Source of the DNA: Podochytrium sp. JEL0797
Lineage: Eukaryota > Chytridiomycota > Chytridiomycetes > Chytridiales > Chytriomycetaceae
Direction: 5' to 3'
DNA: 51,653 bases
NCBI GenBank assembly: GCA_027596195.1
Contig: JADGJG010000072.1
Coordinates: 1 to 51,653, forward strand
Shown here: piece after piece, positions 11,001 to 22,600 of the stretch
Numbering within the stretch: position 1 is the first letter of the stretch
Layout: each line of letters starts with the position of its first letter
Made by a program: the position numbers and the translations under genes
Notes under the pieces: generated by a model
Told to the model about the DNA's origin: nothing
Database searches by the model: none
Seen by the model: only the letters and a program-made list of their open reading frames with translations

Positions 11001-13448
11001 GGTTTTTACCAGAAAGATAATCCAATCCATCCAACATATGCGCCTCCTCATCCGCCAAATTCACAAACCGCAACGGATGATCCTCCGAAGGGAAAATGTA
11101 CACGTTTCTCCGCTTTTGCACATTCTCCTGCTCCATGAACAACGCGTACAAGTCATCCTGATCTCCCACCGCGCCCGAGTGGACTTTGAGTTGAAGGAAC
11201 TGCAGCATCTTGGGGTAGATTGCGAGCATGGTTTGTTGCCAATTCTGCATCCAAAAAACAAAAGAAACCTGTCAGTTTTTTCCCTCACCCCTGTCACAAA
11301 CCGCCAAAAACCCACCTCCAAGTCAATGAATTTGCCATTCAAAAACAACGCGCCTTTTCCTCCTTCCATTCCAATCCGACTTATGAGTTTACTGTACTCC
11401 TCCATCTCCGTTGCGTCTTCTTGCACGCCCGTTGAAGAAACGGTTTCAAACACGTCTTGGACGAGTTGAGAAACGGGACGAGGATGCGCCGAGGCAGTGT
11501 TTTTGGTTACTTCGGAGTGCAGCTGATGCGGGGTGAGAAGGAACGCGTGGGTTAATATTGCACTGCCAACACCACCCCTCCAAGCAAATTTGCGCTCACA
11601 TTGACAATGAACTCTTTGGCTTCCTTCCTTCCGGACGTTTTGACAATGTGCATGAATGCCCTCGCAGCCAAGAGGGCTACCAAGCCAAAAAAAATCCGTT
11701 AGTTTCAGCCGTAACAACGACCTCATCGCTCACCAGCCCCATCGTCTCCATCCCCAACAGCAGGAACAAGCCCAAACCTCAATGGCACAGTATGCTCAAT
11801 GAACTGAAACACGTTCATCTGAACCGCAAGATGCTCCAAGTTCGTCAAGTCAAGAACAAACAGAGCATTGAACATGTTTTTGGCCACGTATTTGAGTTGA
11901 CCCGGGTACGACGGTTGCAGCAACTAGAAAAGAACCAAACGATCAGAATCCATAGCACAAAATCAAAATTTACCTCTCTCAGAGACTTTGGAAACTGCTT
12001 GTATCGCTTGTCCTTTTCCAAATCGTTCCACCACAACACGGAATCATGACGCACGTCGAACGCGTCTCCCCATCCGAGATCGATAGTTCCCGTAGTTTTG
12101 GTGGGGAGGGTCAAGAGATGCGCGGCTTCGGCAGCCGACAATGAAATCGACTCGAACGATTGAATGAGGGCGAGTTCCTTTCTCATGGCCTTCAACAAGC
12201 TATTTCGGGAAAAGAATGTTACTCCAAGATGGCTGAAACAATACGACGCGTTACCTAAACACATTCAAATCTTTGACATTCAAATTAACACCGTTCAACA
12301 ACACCGCCGAGCTCCCTGATTGAACAATCGTGCGCTGATTCTGACGCAAATCAATCCGCTGTTGCGGTGTAACGGGACGTTGAGCAATCGCGTGTGCATG
12401 TTTCGGAAAGTCTTGCGAAATCTGAATCAACGCGTCGAGTGGGGAGTTTGACGAGAGCACGATATTGGCGGCTTTGACGCCAATCTCTTTGATTTCTTCG
12501 GCAGAGACGGGGAGCATGGTGGATTCTTGGTCGTCGGTGGTGGTGAATGAAAACAAGGATCCAGCATCTCTGGCGGAAAAGGACTCTTTTTCTGTTTCGA
12601 CATCGTCTTGTTGTTTCTCCAAATCCGCATCCTCCTCCTTCTTGTCGGCACCTGTAATTCGTAAATAAGACCATTTTCCATACAGCCAAACCAGCGAAAC
12701 GAAACTCTCACCGCTTCCCGCCGTGTTTCGATCGTCAATAACCTTGTATTCGGAAGTCTTGATGGCCAATTCGACCCCATACCCCGCCAAATAAAGTGGC
12801 TCAACGCTTTCCGACTCAGACGGCTTGTATCTCAACACGTATTGGACGAGGCCCTGATCCGCCCACTCGGTCAAGACTCGATGAAACGCGGGAAATTCGG
12901 CGGACTTCAAGTCAGCGTACAAAACGGCACGCGGGGCAGTGTCCACTTTAGCGTATACATGGTCCAGAGGCAATGGTTCACTGGATTCATCGGTCGTGAC
13001 GTTGCTGGTCGGATCCAAGACGGCTTGTGCCAGGTCATGGATGCGATCGTGGCAAAACAGGTCGCTGTTCCACGCCACACAGGCACCTCCTACAGGGTTG
13101 GATTCATAGTGGGTTGCCACGACGCGCGTGTAGAATTCGAAATGGGCTTGGACCTTGGCGGCGTGGATTTGCGAGGCAAGTTCGAGGTTGAGCAGCGGGT
13201 CGGTGGAAGAAAGGGATTTGGAATCAACGAGGGGTGAAAGGGATGTAAAGAACTTGGCGGTGGAGAGGGACTCGCTGTGGATGATTAAATATTTATTATT
13301 AATGGGACAAAGCATCTTACAGTGCCAAGAGATGCTCGGGTGGTGCTCCAAAGGATGCATGGATCCAAGTTTGGATATTGGGCGATGAGGAAGCAAGCGC
13401 AGTGCCAAGGGCAACACTGCCAAAAGAAGCGATCCAGGCGAAGCGCAT
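8088..13448 (-). CDS. UGGT: UDP-glucose:glycoprotein glucosyltransferase (ER folding sensor)
   Basis: Model: complement(8088..8319, 8392..8851, 8911..9705, 9763..10061, 10122..10241, 10313..10455, 10524..10942, 11010..11244, 11316..11522, 11600..11676, 11734..11923, 11974..12199, 12255..12651, 12712..13274, 13321..13448); 1496 aa, the usual UGGT length, all 14 introns in phase. UGGT re-glucosylates misfolded N-glycoproteins in the ER lumen so that calnexin can rebind them. Residues 1-20 form a signal peptide ([10 protein letters not shown]). The middle holds the thioredoxin-like sensor modules (e.g. [23 protein letters not shown]). The C-terminal ~300 residues are the GT24 catalytic domain: [15 protein letters not shown], then [14 protein letters not shown] with the metal-binding D-x-D, YNWPHWLR and LPKEWLWCETWC. 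The protein ends in HAEL, a weak HDEL-type retention signal. Start codon chosen for the signal peptide; it lies 15 bp from the PRMT start on the other strand. Confidence 0.95.
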
Positions 13449-13463
13449 TTTTGTTCGAAAAAG
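13449..13463. promoter_or_regulatory. 15-bp divergent spacer between UGGT and PRMT starts
   Basis: Only 15 bp separate the two start codons, so each gene's leader and promoter must lie within the other gene's transcribed or coding DNA. The spacer contains the palindrome TTCGAA (13454-13459), seen near several other start codons in the window. Confidence 0.7.
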
Positions 13464-14941
13464 ATGGAGGTCGATCGAAAGGACGAGGATGACAGGGACC
13501 CGGCCTACTTCTCGTGAGTGCTTATCCCAACCTGCCATCTGCTTAAGTGGCTCATCCCTCTTCACACAAGCTACTACGCCCAGTTCGTGCACCAGCAGAA
13601 CATGCTCCAGGACAACATCCGAACCTCAATGTACCACAATGCAATCATGTCAAACAGCATTATCCATTTCAAGGACAAGTTGGTGATTGATGTTGGTGCT
13701 GGCTCGGGTGAGTCTTTTGCTTGGTCAAGCAACCCGAACCCGTGTTTACCTTTCACCAAGGTATTTTGTCGTATTTCGCTGCCCAGGCGGGTGCCTCGAA
13801 AGTATTTGCCATCGAAGCAAGTGGAATGGCCACGGTTCGTTCTCTCCTTCTCACTTCTCAAACACTCGCTCACCCAACCCAAAACCACAGAAAATGCAAA
13901 AAATGATCTCGGCCGCGTCCACATCCAAAACCAACCAGTTCATGCACAACAAAATCGAAGTATTCCACTCAAAAGTCGAAGACGTCAAATCCCTCCCTCT
14001 CGTCGACACCATCGTCAGCGAACCTATCGGTGTCCTCCTCCTCCACGAACGTATGGTGGAATCCTTCATTCACGCACGCGATGCGTTCTTGAAACCGGGT
14101 GGATGCATGATGCCTTCCACCGGCACGATTTTCTTGTCAGTGTTCTCGGACGCGGGGCTTTGGACGCAAACGATGGCGAAAGTTCGGTTCTGGGAGCAAC
14201 CCGACTTTTTTGGAGTCGATTTGAGCCCGTTGCGGGAAGACGCGATGAAGGAGGTGTTTGCGCAGCCGGTGGTGGGGAACTTTGATCACAGGATCTTGCT
14301 CGCTCCATCCCAGAGCCATTTCGGTAATACGCGCTCCTCCTTCGTTCCTCCTTCTCATTACTCCACGCTAAACGCAAAATGCACCCCCTTCAGTCGACTT
14401 CCGAACCTGCACCCTCGCCGACCTCAAAGACATCACCATCCCCCTCGCCTTCACACCCACCCACACGGCGCTCCTGCACGGCATCGCGGGGTGGTTCGAC
14501 ATTGACCTCTGTGGCTTCATCCTCAGCACGGCCCCGAACGCTGAACGCACGCATTGGCAGCAAGTGCGGTTCGTGCTTCGGTCGCCGTTGGCTGTGAATG
14601 CGGGGGAGTTGGTGCAGGGCTGGTTCCGGATGAAGGTGAATGCACAGCGGTCTTATGATGTGACTGTGGAGTTGGGGTGTGGAGGTGGTGCGGTTGGGAG
14701 TTCGGAGGCGGAGTGGGTTACGGCGGATGCGGTTGAGTGTCGCGATGCGGAGGTTGCAGATGCGAGGGTGAGGAGGGGCAAGTGGGCGTTGCAGGAGCAG
14801 ACTTATTGGTATTCGAATGATGTGATGGGAGCAGAGTATAACAAGCCTGAGATGTTGAATATGTATCCTGGTGTCGGCGATAAGAGTGTCGGGTTGGCGG
14901 TTGCGCCCGCTGTTGGGTTTGGACATCCAACGAATATTTAA
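13464..14941 (+). CDS. type I protein arginine methyltransferase, CARM1/PRMT4-like
   Basis: Model: join(13464..13513, 13571..13707, 13761..13834, 13891..14323, 14394..14941), 413 aa. Transfers methyl groups from S-adenosylmethionine to arginines in nuclear proteins such as histones and splicing or coactivator factors. Visible motifs: YYAQFVHQQNMLQD (PRMT4-style N-terminal YF/YY motif), DVGAGSGILSYFAAQAGA (motif I, spanning an intron), AIEAS (post I), VSEPIGVLLLHERM (double-E loop), FDIDLCG and the terminal STAPNAERTHWQQVR (THW loop). The region after motif VI follows CARM1 rather than PRMT1, without an N-terminal PH-like domain. The first exon encodes only 16 residues; initiation at the in-frame Met in the second exon would lose the YY motif, so 13464 is preferred. 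Confidence 0.9.
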
Positions 14942-15094
14942 GTTTTTGGTGGGATATTTTTATGCTGAATAAACGAATTAAATGGTGAAGGAGATGAGAA
15001 GGAAGGGGTGAGTCTTAATTTTTTGGCCTTGTCTCGCAAAGAGATTTTTGTTTTTTTTTTGGAATTCGCTCGCTACCAATCTCCAAATCGCTCT

Positions 15095-16223
15095 ATGTCT
15101 TTTGGCGGAATCGGAACCTCGTCCTCCCTCGGCAACACCCTCGCCCACCAATGGGCAACCGGCAACTTTGGCTCTGACGAAACCTCAGCCTCCTCCTCCG
15201 TGGCCGTATCCCACCTCCAAAAACTCGGCTGGAAACACGGTGATGGGTTGGGCAAGAACAAAGGTACGTCCCTGTCATTCCTTCTTGGGTACATGAGAGA
15301 GGACTGACTCTTTGTGGGTTGATCGTAATCACAGACGGCATCAACCGCGCCATTTCCGTTGGTTTCAAAAACGACACGAAAGGAATCGGATCCGCGAGCA
15401 ACGAATTCGGGTTCAGTTGGTGGGACCATGTCTTCAACAAGGTATGAACCCATTCTCAGACTTGTACTTTTGTTGAAACGAGGTTCTCGTTACAGGCAAG
15501 TTCCCAAATCCAAATCCACAAAGAAGACGACGGTGAAATCCAAGTCAAAGTCGATCGTGACAGCAAAAAAGCCAAGTCCCTTCTCTACGGCAGTTTCACC
15601 ACCGAGTAAGGCCCTTATAATCCCCCTTCATCAACCAAACCAAAAATTGGCTAACCCACACACTCACCCGCAGAGGCCAAGACCACGACGAAAAAGACTA
15701 CAGCATCAAAGTGACCGACGAAGAACTCTTCATTGCCTGTGAAGGCCGTACGGCACGAAAGGGTGCGCGGTCCGAGCAACCCGGGAAACTCTTGCGCGCG
15801 ACCAAAAAACATACCGAGATTGTGGAGATTGTTGTGCCCGAGTTGGTTGCCAAGAGTAAGAAGGAGAAGAAGGAACGAAAGGAGAAGAAGCGGAAGGCGC
15901 GGGAGGAGGAGGAGGTTGTGGTTGTGGAGGAGGAGACAGTCAAGAAATCTAAAAAACGGAAGAGCAAGAGTGGGGACGATGAGGGGGAGGCGACGCTGAA
16001 AATCAAGAAGAGCAAGAAGAGCAAGAAAGTGGATGTGGAGGACCCAGCACGTGAGGACGCGGTTGAGCCCAAGAAGAAGAAGTCAAAGCGCGCCGAAGCC
16101 GCCGCGACCGAAACCGACCCGGAATCCGCCAAACCCAAAAAGAAGAAGAGCAAGAAGGAATCCACCGACACGGATGCAACCCCCGAACGCAAAAAGAAAT
16201 CCAAGAAGGCCAAACACGATTAA
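15095..16223 (+). CDS. G-patch protein with Lys/Glu-rich nuclear tail (GPATCH4/PINX1-like)
   Basis: Model: join(15095..15263, 15335..15441, 15496..15605, 15674..16223), 311 aa. Residues ~40-85 form a G-patch (LQKLGWKHGDGLGKNKDG, then VGFKNDTKGIG), the glycine-rich module that activates DEAH-box helicases in splicing or ribosome assembly. The C-terminal third is highly charged (KKSKK, KKKSKR repeats), a nucleolar-protein composition. The order G-patch first, basic tail last is like GPATCH4 or Pxr1/PINX1; which of the two cannot be settled from sequence alone. Convergent with the COX7a-like gene, 83 bp between stops. Confidence 0.85.
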
Positions 16224-16306
16224 AAACGCCTTTGTAAACTCGATTTTATTTTGTTCGAATTCGCGTGGTAGGGAATATCGGGGAATCCAGCAAGAAGACT
16301 TCGCAT

Positions 16307-16732
16307 TTAGTTTTTCTATAAACCGCGTGTAAATTAGTAACGGATGAGACCCCCATGCGGATCGAATCTGACTCACCTCCTTAAGAATGTGGTTCTTGGA
16401 AGAGTAAAGCGCTCCGGCAAAAGAAACAGCCACACATCCAGCCGTGATTCCGAACCAAAGCCCGTCGTACTTTCTGCGGACGTAGGTGGGGATGTTCGAG
16501 TCTTGCTGTTGGGTTCCGAACAAAAAAAGGGGGAGATGGGGACGTCAGAAGGTGGTTTCCAGCTGCGCGAGATTGTGCACAAACCTGCCAGAACTTGCGG
16601 AGGTTCAATTCTCTAGCTCTGAGGGCGACCTATCGGTTGAGGAGAAGATTCGCGGTTATGAGAGTGATGAGAGATCGAACAAAACGGTTGACGCACTTCA
16701 CCGATGCCGAAGATGGACTTTCCGAGAGACAT
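16307..16732 (-). CDS. small single-span membrane protein, possibly cytochrome c oxidase subunit 7a-like
   Basis: Tentative model: complement(16307..16315, 16377..16505, 16585..16610, 16702..16732), 64 aa, phases consistent. The product has a short basic N-terminus, RKFWQQDSNIP, YVRRKYDGLW and one hydrophobic helix (GITAGCVAVSFAGALY), ending SSKNHILKEKN. Size, FWQ-type motif and single helix match the small inner-membrane subunits of complex IV (subunit VIIa family); this assignment is inference. The last coding exon is only 9 nt (Lys-Asn-stop) and the second only 26 nt, so exon boundaries need transcript support. Divergent from the next gene by 144 bp, with a TTCGAA at 16828. Confidence 0.5.
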
Positions 16733-16876
16733 CTGTGATGGGGAAAAAGAGTCAGTTCTCGCAAGAAGGGATCCCAGCGAAGCGGCAGGAGCCAGGAGGA
16801 GCAGGCGGGAGCTCACTTTTGCTGTTTTTCGAAGGGCGAAAAAAAATTTCACTCAACCTCCATAGAAAACAGAGCG

Positions 16877-17659
16877 ATGAGCAAAAGTATTCCGGCCGTT
16901 TTCTCGACAATTTACGACTCGAACTTACTCGCAATCACCAATGTGATAGATTTGATCGTCCTCAAGAAGGAAAAGGAGCGAAAAAACGCGGAATTGTACG
17001 TCAATCACCTCAATGCAGAGATCAAAAAAATGAGCTATCTGCACTCGACCGAAACGCGATTGCGAGGTGAATACCCACTTCATAACGACCTTGAAAAACA
17101 GTTCGCCAATGGCCCTAAATAGCAACGAAAGAACTGGCGTTTATTTTTTATTCGGGTGGAATCTTGGAAAGCGTGCGTTTCTTGTTATTGGACACGTTGC
17201 GATATTGACCCGTACATTGCAGCATCTCCAAGAAGACCCCAAGGTAATCGATATGCTCCTCTCAGTCGCGTTAAACACGCGCGAACCAGTATCACTCAGA
17301 CTGGTAAAAAATCCACATACCCCGCGCAAGGAAACACTCATACCCCCACCGCACGGTAACAGCAATCCCTCCAAACTCTAAGCAGCCTCTGCATCCTCAC
17401 AGACGCCACCCGCCACCTCCTCTGCTCCCGCAACGCGGTCGTCCTCCTCGTGCGAATCTTTCCCGACAATCACGGCATGATTCGCAAATGGGCTGTGCAT
17501 TGCGCGTTTTTGTTGTTGTTGAAGAGTTTCAAGACGTACACCAAGATGTTGCGTGGTCCGTTCTTGTATGACACTTTGATATCGATTTCGATGGAGGATT
17601 GGTCGAAGTTTCGGCATAATGATGCGGAGAGGTTGTTGGAGGTGATTAAAGAAATGTAA
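16877..17659 (+). CDS. uncharacterised alpha-helical protein
   Basis: Model: join(16877..17066, 17123..17172, 17223..17355, 17403..17659), 209 aa, phases consistent, introns 47-56 nt. I do not recognise a family. The N-terminus is helical (DLIVLKKEKERKNAEL) and could form a coiled coil; the C-terminal half reads like armadillo-type helices (VVLLVRIFPDNHGMIRKW, then AFLLLLKSF and NDAERLLEVIKEM). No signal peptide or membrane span. The third exon contains a Pro/Thr-rich stretch read from a region that could partly be intron, so the middle of the model is the weak point. Confidence 0.5.
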
Positions 17660-17728
17660 GGAATGTCAGATGAAGAGTGATTTCTGTGCACGCGCCTCGC
17701 TTCAAAATTTGCACCAACAGACAAGTCC

Positions 17729-19438
17729 ATGTCGAATCACCACCACGGCGGCAGCAGCAGCAGCGGCTCTGGCAACGAACTGTCAACCCCCGATGTGTCG
17801 ATGCTCGAAAGCGATCTCGGCAAATTCATCCAGGAGGGTCTCGATCGGTTTCCCGGTCCTTCGATGGAGGAGATGCTGGCGGGTTCCCAGAGCCAGGACG
17901 GACATACCCTCCAGTACTCACACTCCGGACACTTGTTTGGCTCGGCGGGCGGTAGCGGCGGCCTGTTCAGTTCCAACATGACTCCACTCCAACACGAAAC
18001 GTCCACCTTTCTTTCCCTTTACAGCCCTTATATCGACACGAGCTTGTTCCAGGAGGAATCAGAGGTACGTATCTACTACTCCTAATACGGTTACCCACCC
18101 TCCTAACCCCATCAATCCTTCATTCATCAGCACAACCTTCTCACTCCAATCATCTCCCCCGCCCTCACAATGACCCCCTCCACCGACTTTGCAAACCTCA
18201 ACCTCCACTCCGGATCCTTCAGCCCCCTCTCCTCCCCCGCTCTCCGACCCTCCACCTCCGAATCCTCCGGCACGAACCCCGGAATCAAACGCACCCCTGC
18301 TTCCCGTCGAAATACCCTCCCCACAGCAGCAGGTGGCGCAGTCCCACTCGACCATCGAAAAAAGAAGGCTATTCCACGATCGCCTTATACAATTCCGAGG
18401 CCGAATCCGTCGGGGATTGATCCGTTTAAGATCTCGTCACCCATGTTGAGACCGGAAGTGGTGTCTCGACAGCGGGAGAGTATTTCGCCGGAAATCACGC
18501 CGCCAGCGACTGCGGCGCCTCCGTTGCCGGACATGAATGGGGTGAGGAAAGGGCGGGATTTGCTGTTCAAGGTTCCCATGGTTCCGGCGTCGAGGCTCGA
18601 TTTGGCTGAGAAACCCGGGACTTTAGGGAATTCTTTGAGGGAGGAGGGTGGTGTTGAGGCGAATGGATCAACGAGTTCCAGCAACGTAAATGCGGTGACT
18701 CCCGGAATGCTGTTGTACCTCAAAAGCGATGATGAGAAGGAAACCGCCGAATCAACGTCTCCGATGGAGGAGGTTTCGCCTGCTTCTGAGTTTGTGGTGG
18801 TGGAAAAGAAGGGCAGTGGATCTCGTCGGAAAAGTGGGGCGGTTTCGGACAAGGTCAGGTTTGCATCGCCGTCGTTGAAGCCACTGTTACCCGTTTTGTC
18901 AGCGTCGGATGGGGGTGCTGGGTCGATGGACGCGATCAGTAAGCTTACAAATAATAGCAATTTCAGGAATATTTTGGAGGGAGAGAGTGGGTGAGTCTGT
19001 CTTTGCCCCCTTGTTATGTCGAATCATACGCTGATAATTATTCCTATTCTAGTTTAATTGGGTTCGACGTGAGCGAGATGGCATTCGAGTCCGAAAACAA
19101 GAAGGAGCACCACAAAGTGTCTGAACAGAAACGCCGCGATTCCATGAAGCAGAATTTCGACAACCTCAAAGCCGTGCTTCCACACTTTTCGGACAAGAAT
19201 CCCAGCAAGGAGCGCGTGTTGCAGTTTTGTGAGTTTGATTTATGTGTTTTATGTGTTATATTGGCGCTGATTTCTGTTCTTTTTATTGTTATCAGCACGT
19301 GAATATATCGTGAGGTTGAGGCACCGAGTTGGGGAGCTGGAGAATGCGTGTTCGGAGCAGAGTGAGCAGGAAAAACGCGATGCTGAGACGATTCGGGCGT
19401 TGCGGGCAGAGATTGAGGAGTTAAAGAAGCGGTCGTAA
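17729..19438 (+). CDS. bHLH-leucine zipper transcription factor
   Basis: Model: join(17729..18064, 18131..18990, 19053..19228, 19296..19438), 504 aa. The C-terminal ~90 residues are a bHLH-zip: basic region HHKVSEQKRRDS with the E-x-x-R-R pattern expected for E-box binding, helix 1 FDNLKAVLP, loop with KNPSKERVLQF, helix 2 SREYIVRLRHRV, then a heptad-repeat zipper to the stop. The Glu and the two Arg of the basic region suggest CACGTG-type sites (family knowledge). The N-terminal 400 residues are Ser/Pro/Gly-rich and likely disordered, with acidic stretches that may activate transcription. Introns at 18991-19052 and 19229-19295 fall just before and within the bHLH. An in-frame Met at 19078 would keep only the DNA-binding domain. 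Confidence 0.85.
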
Positions 19439-19515
19439 CCTATTGAAAATACCTTTTTATTTGTATTAATATCCATGTGGCGATCGCGATTGCGCGCTGT
19501 TGATCACTCCCGATG

Positions 19516-19550
19516 ATTCGAGATGACACCCGAAAGTGCTGGAAAGTTCT
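19516..19550 (+). promoter_or_regulatory. heat-shock element cluster upstream of HSP104 copy 1
   Basis: Read in 5-bp steps from 19516, the units are attcg, two non-matching, cgaaa, one non-matching, ggaaa, gttct: four nGAAn/nTTCn units in one register, a gapped HSE for heat-shock factor. It ends 62 bp before the HSP104 start codon. No equivalent lies before copy 2. Confidence 0.6.
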
Positions 19551-19612
19551 ACCAAAAAAAGCATAAAAACGTGCCACCGTTCCCACAGCACTCCAAAACA
19601 AACACACATCAA

Positions 19613-22600
19613 ATGTCCCTCAATCCCGAGACATTCACCGACAAAACCTCCGAGATGGTCAGCCAGGCGCAGAGCCTCGCACGCGAGTTCGGACACGCGA
19701 CCATCACTCCCGTCCACATTCTCAACGCCATGATGGACGATCCCGACGGCTTCCTCCGCTCCGTTGTTTCCAAATCCGGCGCCGATCCCGATCTCGTCGA
19801 ACGCAAACTCAAATCCGCAATGCTCAAATATCCCACGCAGTCACCCGCCCCAGACAACCTGACTTTCTCGTCTGCCTCCGTCAAGGTTCTTCGCGCCGCC
19901 GATGATCTGCGCAAGAAGCAAAACGACTCGCACCTGGCCGTGGACCATGTGCTCCTGGCCGCCCTCGAGGACCGCGAAGCCATCGCTGCGTTGACAGACG
20001 GAGGAGTCAACAAGAAGTCGCTCGAACAAGCGATCCAGTCCGTGAGAGGATCACGGCGCGTGGATTCAAAGTCATCGGATGCGCAGTATGAAGCTCTGTC
20101 AAAGTACGCGATCGATTTGGTGACCATGGCGCGCGAGGGGAAGCTGGATCCAGTCATTGGGCGAGACGATGAGATTAGACGCGTGATCCGCGTGTTGGCA
20201 AGGTTTGTTTTCCATTCTCTGTTGTTTTTTTGATTGCTTTGTTTTGACCGGCGTGTTGACACTTCGCAGACGAACCAAGAACAACCCTGTCCTCATTGGC
20301 GAACCAGGCGTCGGCAAGACCGCCATCGTGGAAGGCCTCGCGCAACGTATTGTCCAGAAGGACGTTCCTGAGTCGCTCCAATCCCGTCTCTTTTCCCTCG
20401 ACATGGGTGCCTTGGTCGCTGGCGCAAAGTACAAGGGCGAATTCGAAGAACGCCTCAAGGCCGTCCTCAAAGAAGTCAAAGACGCGGAAGGCGGAATCAT
20501 TCTGTTCATTGACGAAATCCACCTCGTTCTCGGTGCGGGCAAGAGCGATGGAGCGATGGATGCGGCCAACCTCATGAAACCGATGCTTGCGCGTGGTGAA
20601 CTGCGCGTCATTGGAGCCACCACCTTGTGAGCTCAATCTCTTTTCTCCTCTCTTCCTTCTTGAATCTCAACTTGCCTATTCCCACAGGATGGAATACCAA
20701 AAATACGTCGAAAAAGACGCCGCCTTCGAACGCCGCTTCCAACAAGTCCAAGTCCCCGAACCCTCCGTCGCCTCCACCATTTCCATCCTCCGCGGCCTTC
20801 GCGAAAAATACGAAAACTACCACGGCGTCACGCTCACGGACTCGGCCCTCGTTGCCGCCGCCACTCTCTCCAACCGTTTCATCACGAACCGCTTCCTCCC
20901 CGACAAGGCAATTGACCTCATTGACGAGGCATGCGCTTCCGTTCGCGTTCAGCTCGACTCTCAACCGGAAGCCATTGATATCCTCGAGCGCAAGTACCTC
21001 CAACTCGAAATCGAAGCGACGGCGCTCACGAAGGAGAAGGACCAGGCCTCGATTGGCCGTTTGGGGAAAGTGAAGGAGGAGATGAGTGGGATCCAAGAAG
21101 AGCTCAAACCGCTCAAGCTGCGGCACGCGTCCGAGAAGGGCCGCATTGATGAGATTCGCGACCTTAAGCTGAAAGTTGATGAGCTCAAGGTCAAAATCAG
21201 CAAGGCTGAGATGAACTACGACTTGGCGCTTGCGGCGGATCTCAAGTATGGAGCTGTGCCGGAGCTTTTGGCCAAGATTGCGTCTCTTGAGCGTCAGCAT
21301 GAGGAGGAGAAGAAGGCGCGTGCGGCCAAGACTCACACGGTTGACGATGCGAAGCTGCTCTCCGAAACAATTACGCCGTTCCAGATTGAAGAGGTTGTGG
21401 CGCGCTGGACTGGGATCCCTGTGGAACGACTCAACAAGAGTCAAGCCGATCGTCTTCTTAGTTTGGCGGATTCCATTCACAAGCGCGTGATTGGGCAGGT
21501 AAACAAGTTTTCATTAATTTTTTCATGGAACGCATCAGATAATTTTGCATCCTCCAGGACGAAGCCGTTGACGCTGTCGCCGATGCCATTTTGCGTTCTC
21601 GCGCAGGTCTTGCTGGAAGCAACCAGCCGATTGGGTCGTTCTTGTTCCTTGGTCCCACGGGAGTTGGAAAGACGGAGCTTGCGAAAGCGTTGGCGTTTGA
21701 ACTGTTTGATGATGAGAAGAAGGGGCTTGTGCGTTTCGACATGTCGGAATACATGGAATCTCACAGTGTTGCTCGTTTGATTGGTGCTCCACCAGGTATG
21801 TTGGAATTTGTTTTTGCGTATTCATATCGTTTTCTAACATATTTATCCTCTTCTTCAGGCTACGTCGGTTTCGACGCCGGAGGTCAATTAACCGAAGTCA
21901 TCCGCCGCCACCCCTACTCCGTGGTCCTCCTCGACGAAGTCGAAAAAGCGCACCCCCAAGTCCTCAACGTCCTCCTCCAAGTTCTCGACGACGGAAGACT
22001 GACGGACGGTCAAGGCCGCGTGGTCGATTTCACCAACACGGTTGTGATCATGACATCCAACATTGGGAGTTCCATCTTGCAAGAAGTGGATGAAGTCGAT
22101 GAAGGTGTTCGCGAGCAAGTCATGCGTGTTGTGAAGAAGCATTTCAAGCCCGAGTTGTTGAATCGGATTACGGATGTGGTTGTGTTTGGGCCGCTGAGAC
22201 AGCAACGTGAGTTTTTGCTCGTTTGCATTTCTTTGTTGTGAGTCCCCTGTTCGTGTTTGACTCAACCCACTTATTTTGATACAGAACTCCACAAGATTGT
22301 GTACACCCAATTGCGCCACATCTCCGAACGCCTCGAATCGCGCAACATCAAACTCGAAATGACGGACGCCGCCGCCGACGCGATCCTCACCGCTTCGTAT
22401 GACCCGCACTACGGCGCCCGTCCACTGAGACGCTACCTCGAAAAACACGTTGCGACGCAACTTTCTCGCATGCTCGTTGGAGGTGAACTCATGGATTACA
22501 GTGTGGCGACGGTGGAGACGGTGGCGGAGCAAAAGGCGCGCGAGAGAGCGCCGAGAGGGGCCAAGAGGACGGTGGATGATGCCATGATTGAGCCGACGGA

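Noticed and set aside
20608..21480. Long open frames antisense to HSP104, and the similar antisense frame at 23704-24435
   Set aside because: They mirror the codon bias of the real exons and run through introns; typical shadows of a GC-rich coding strand.
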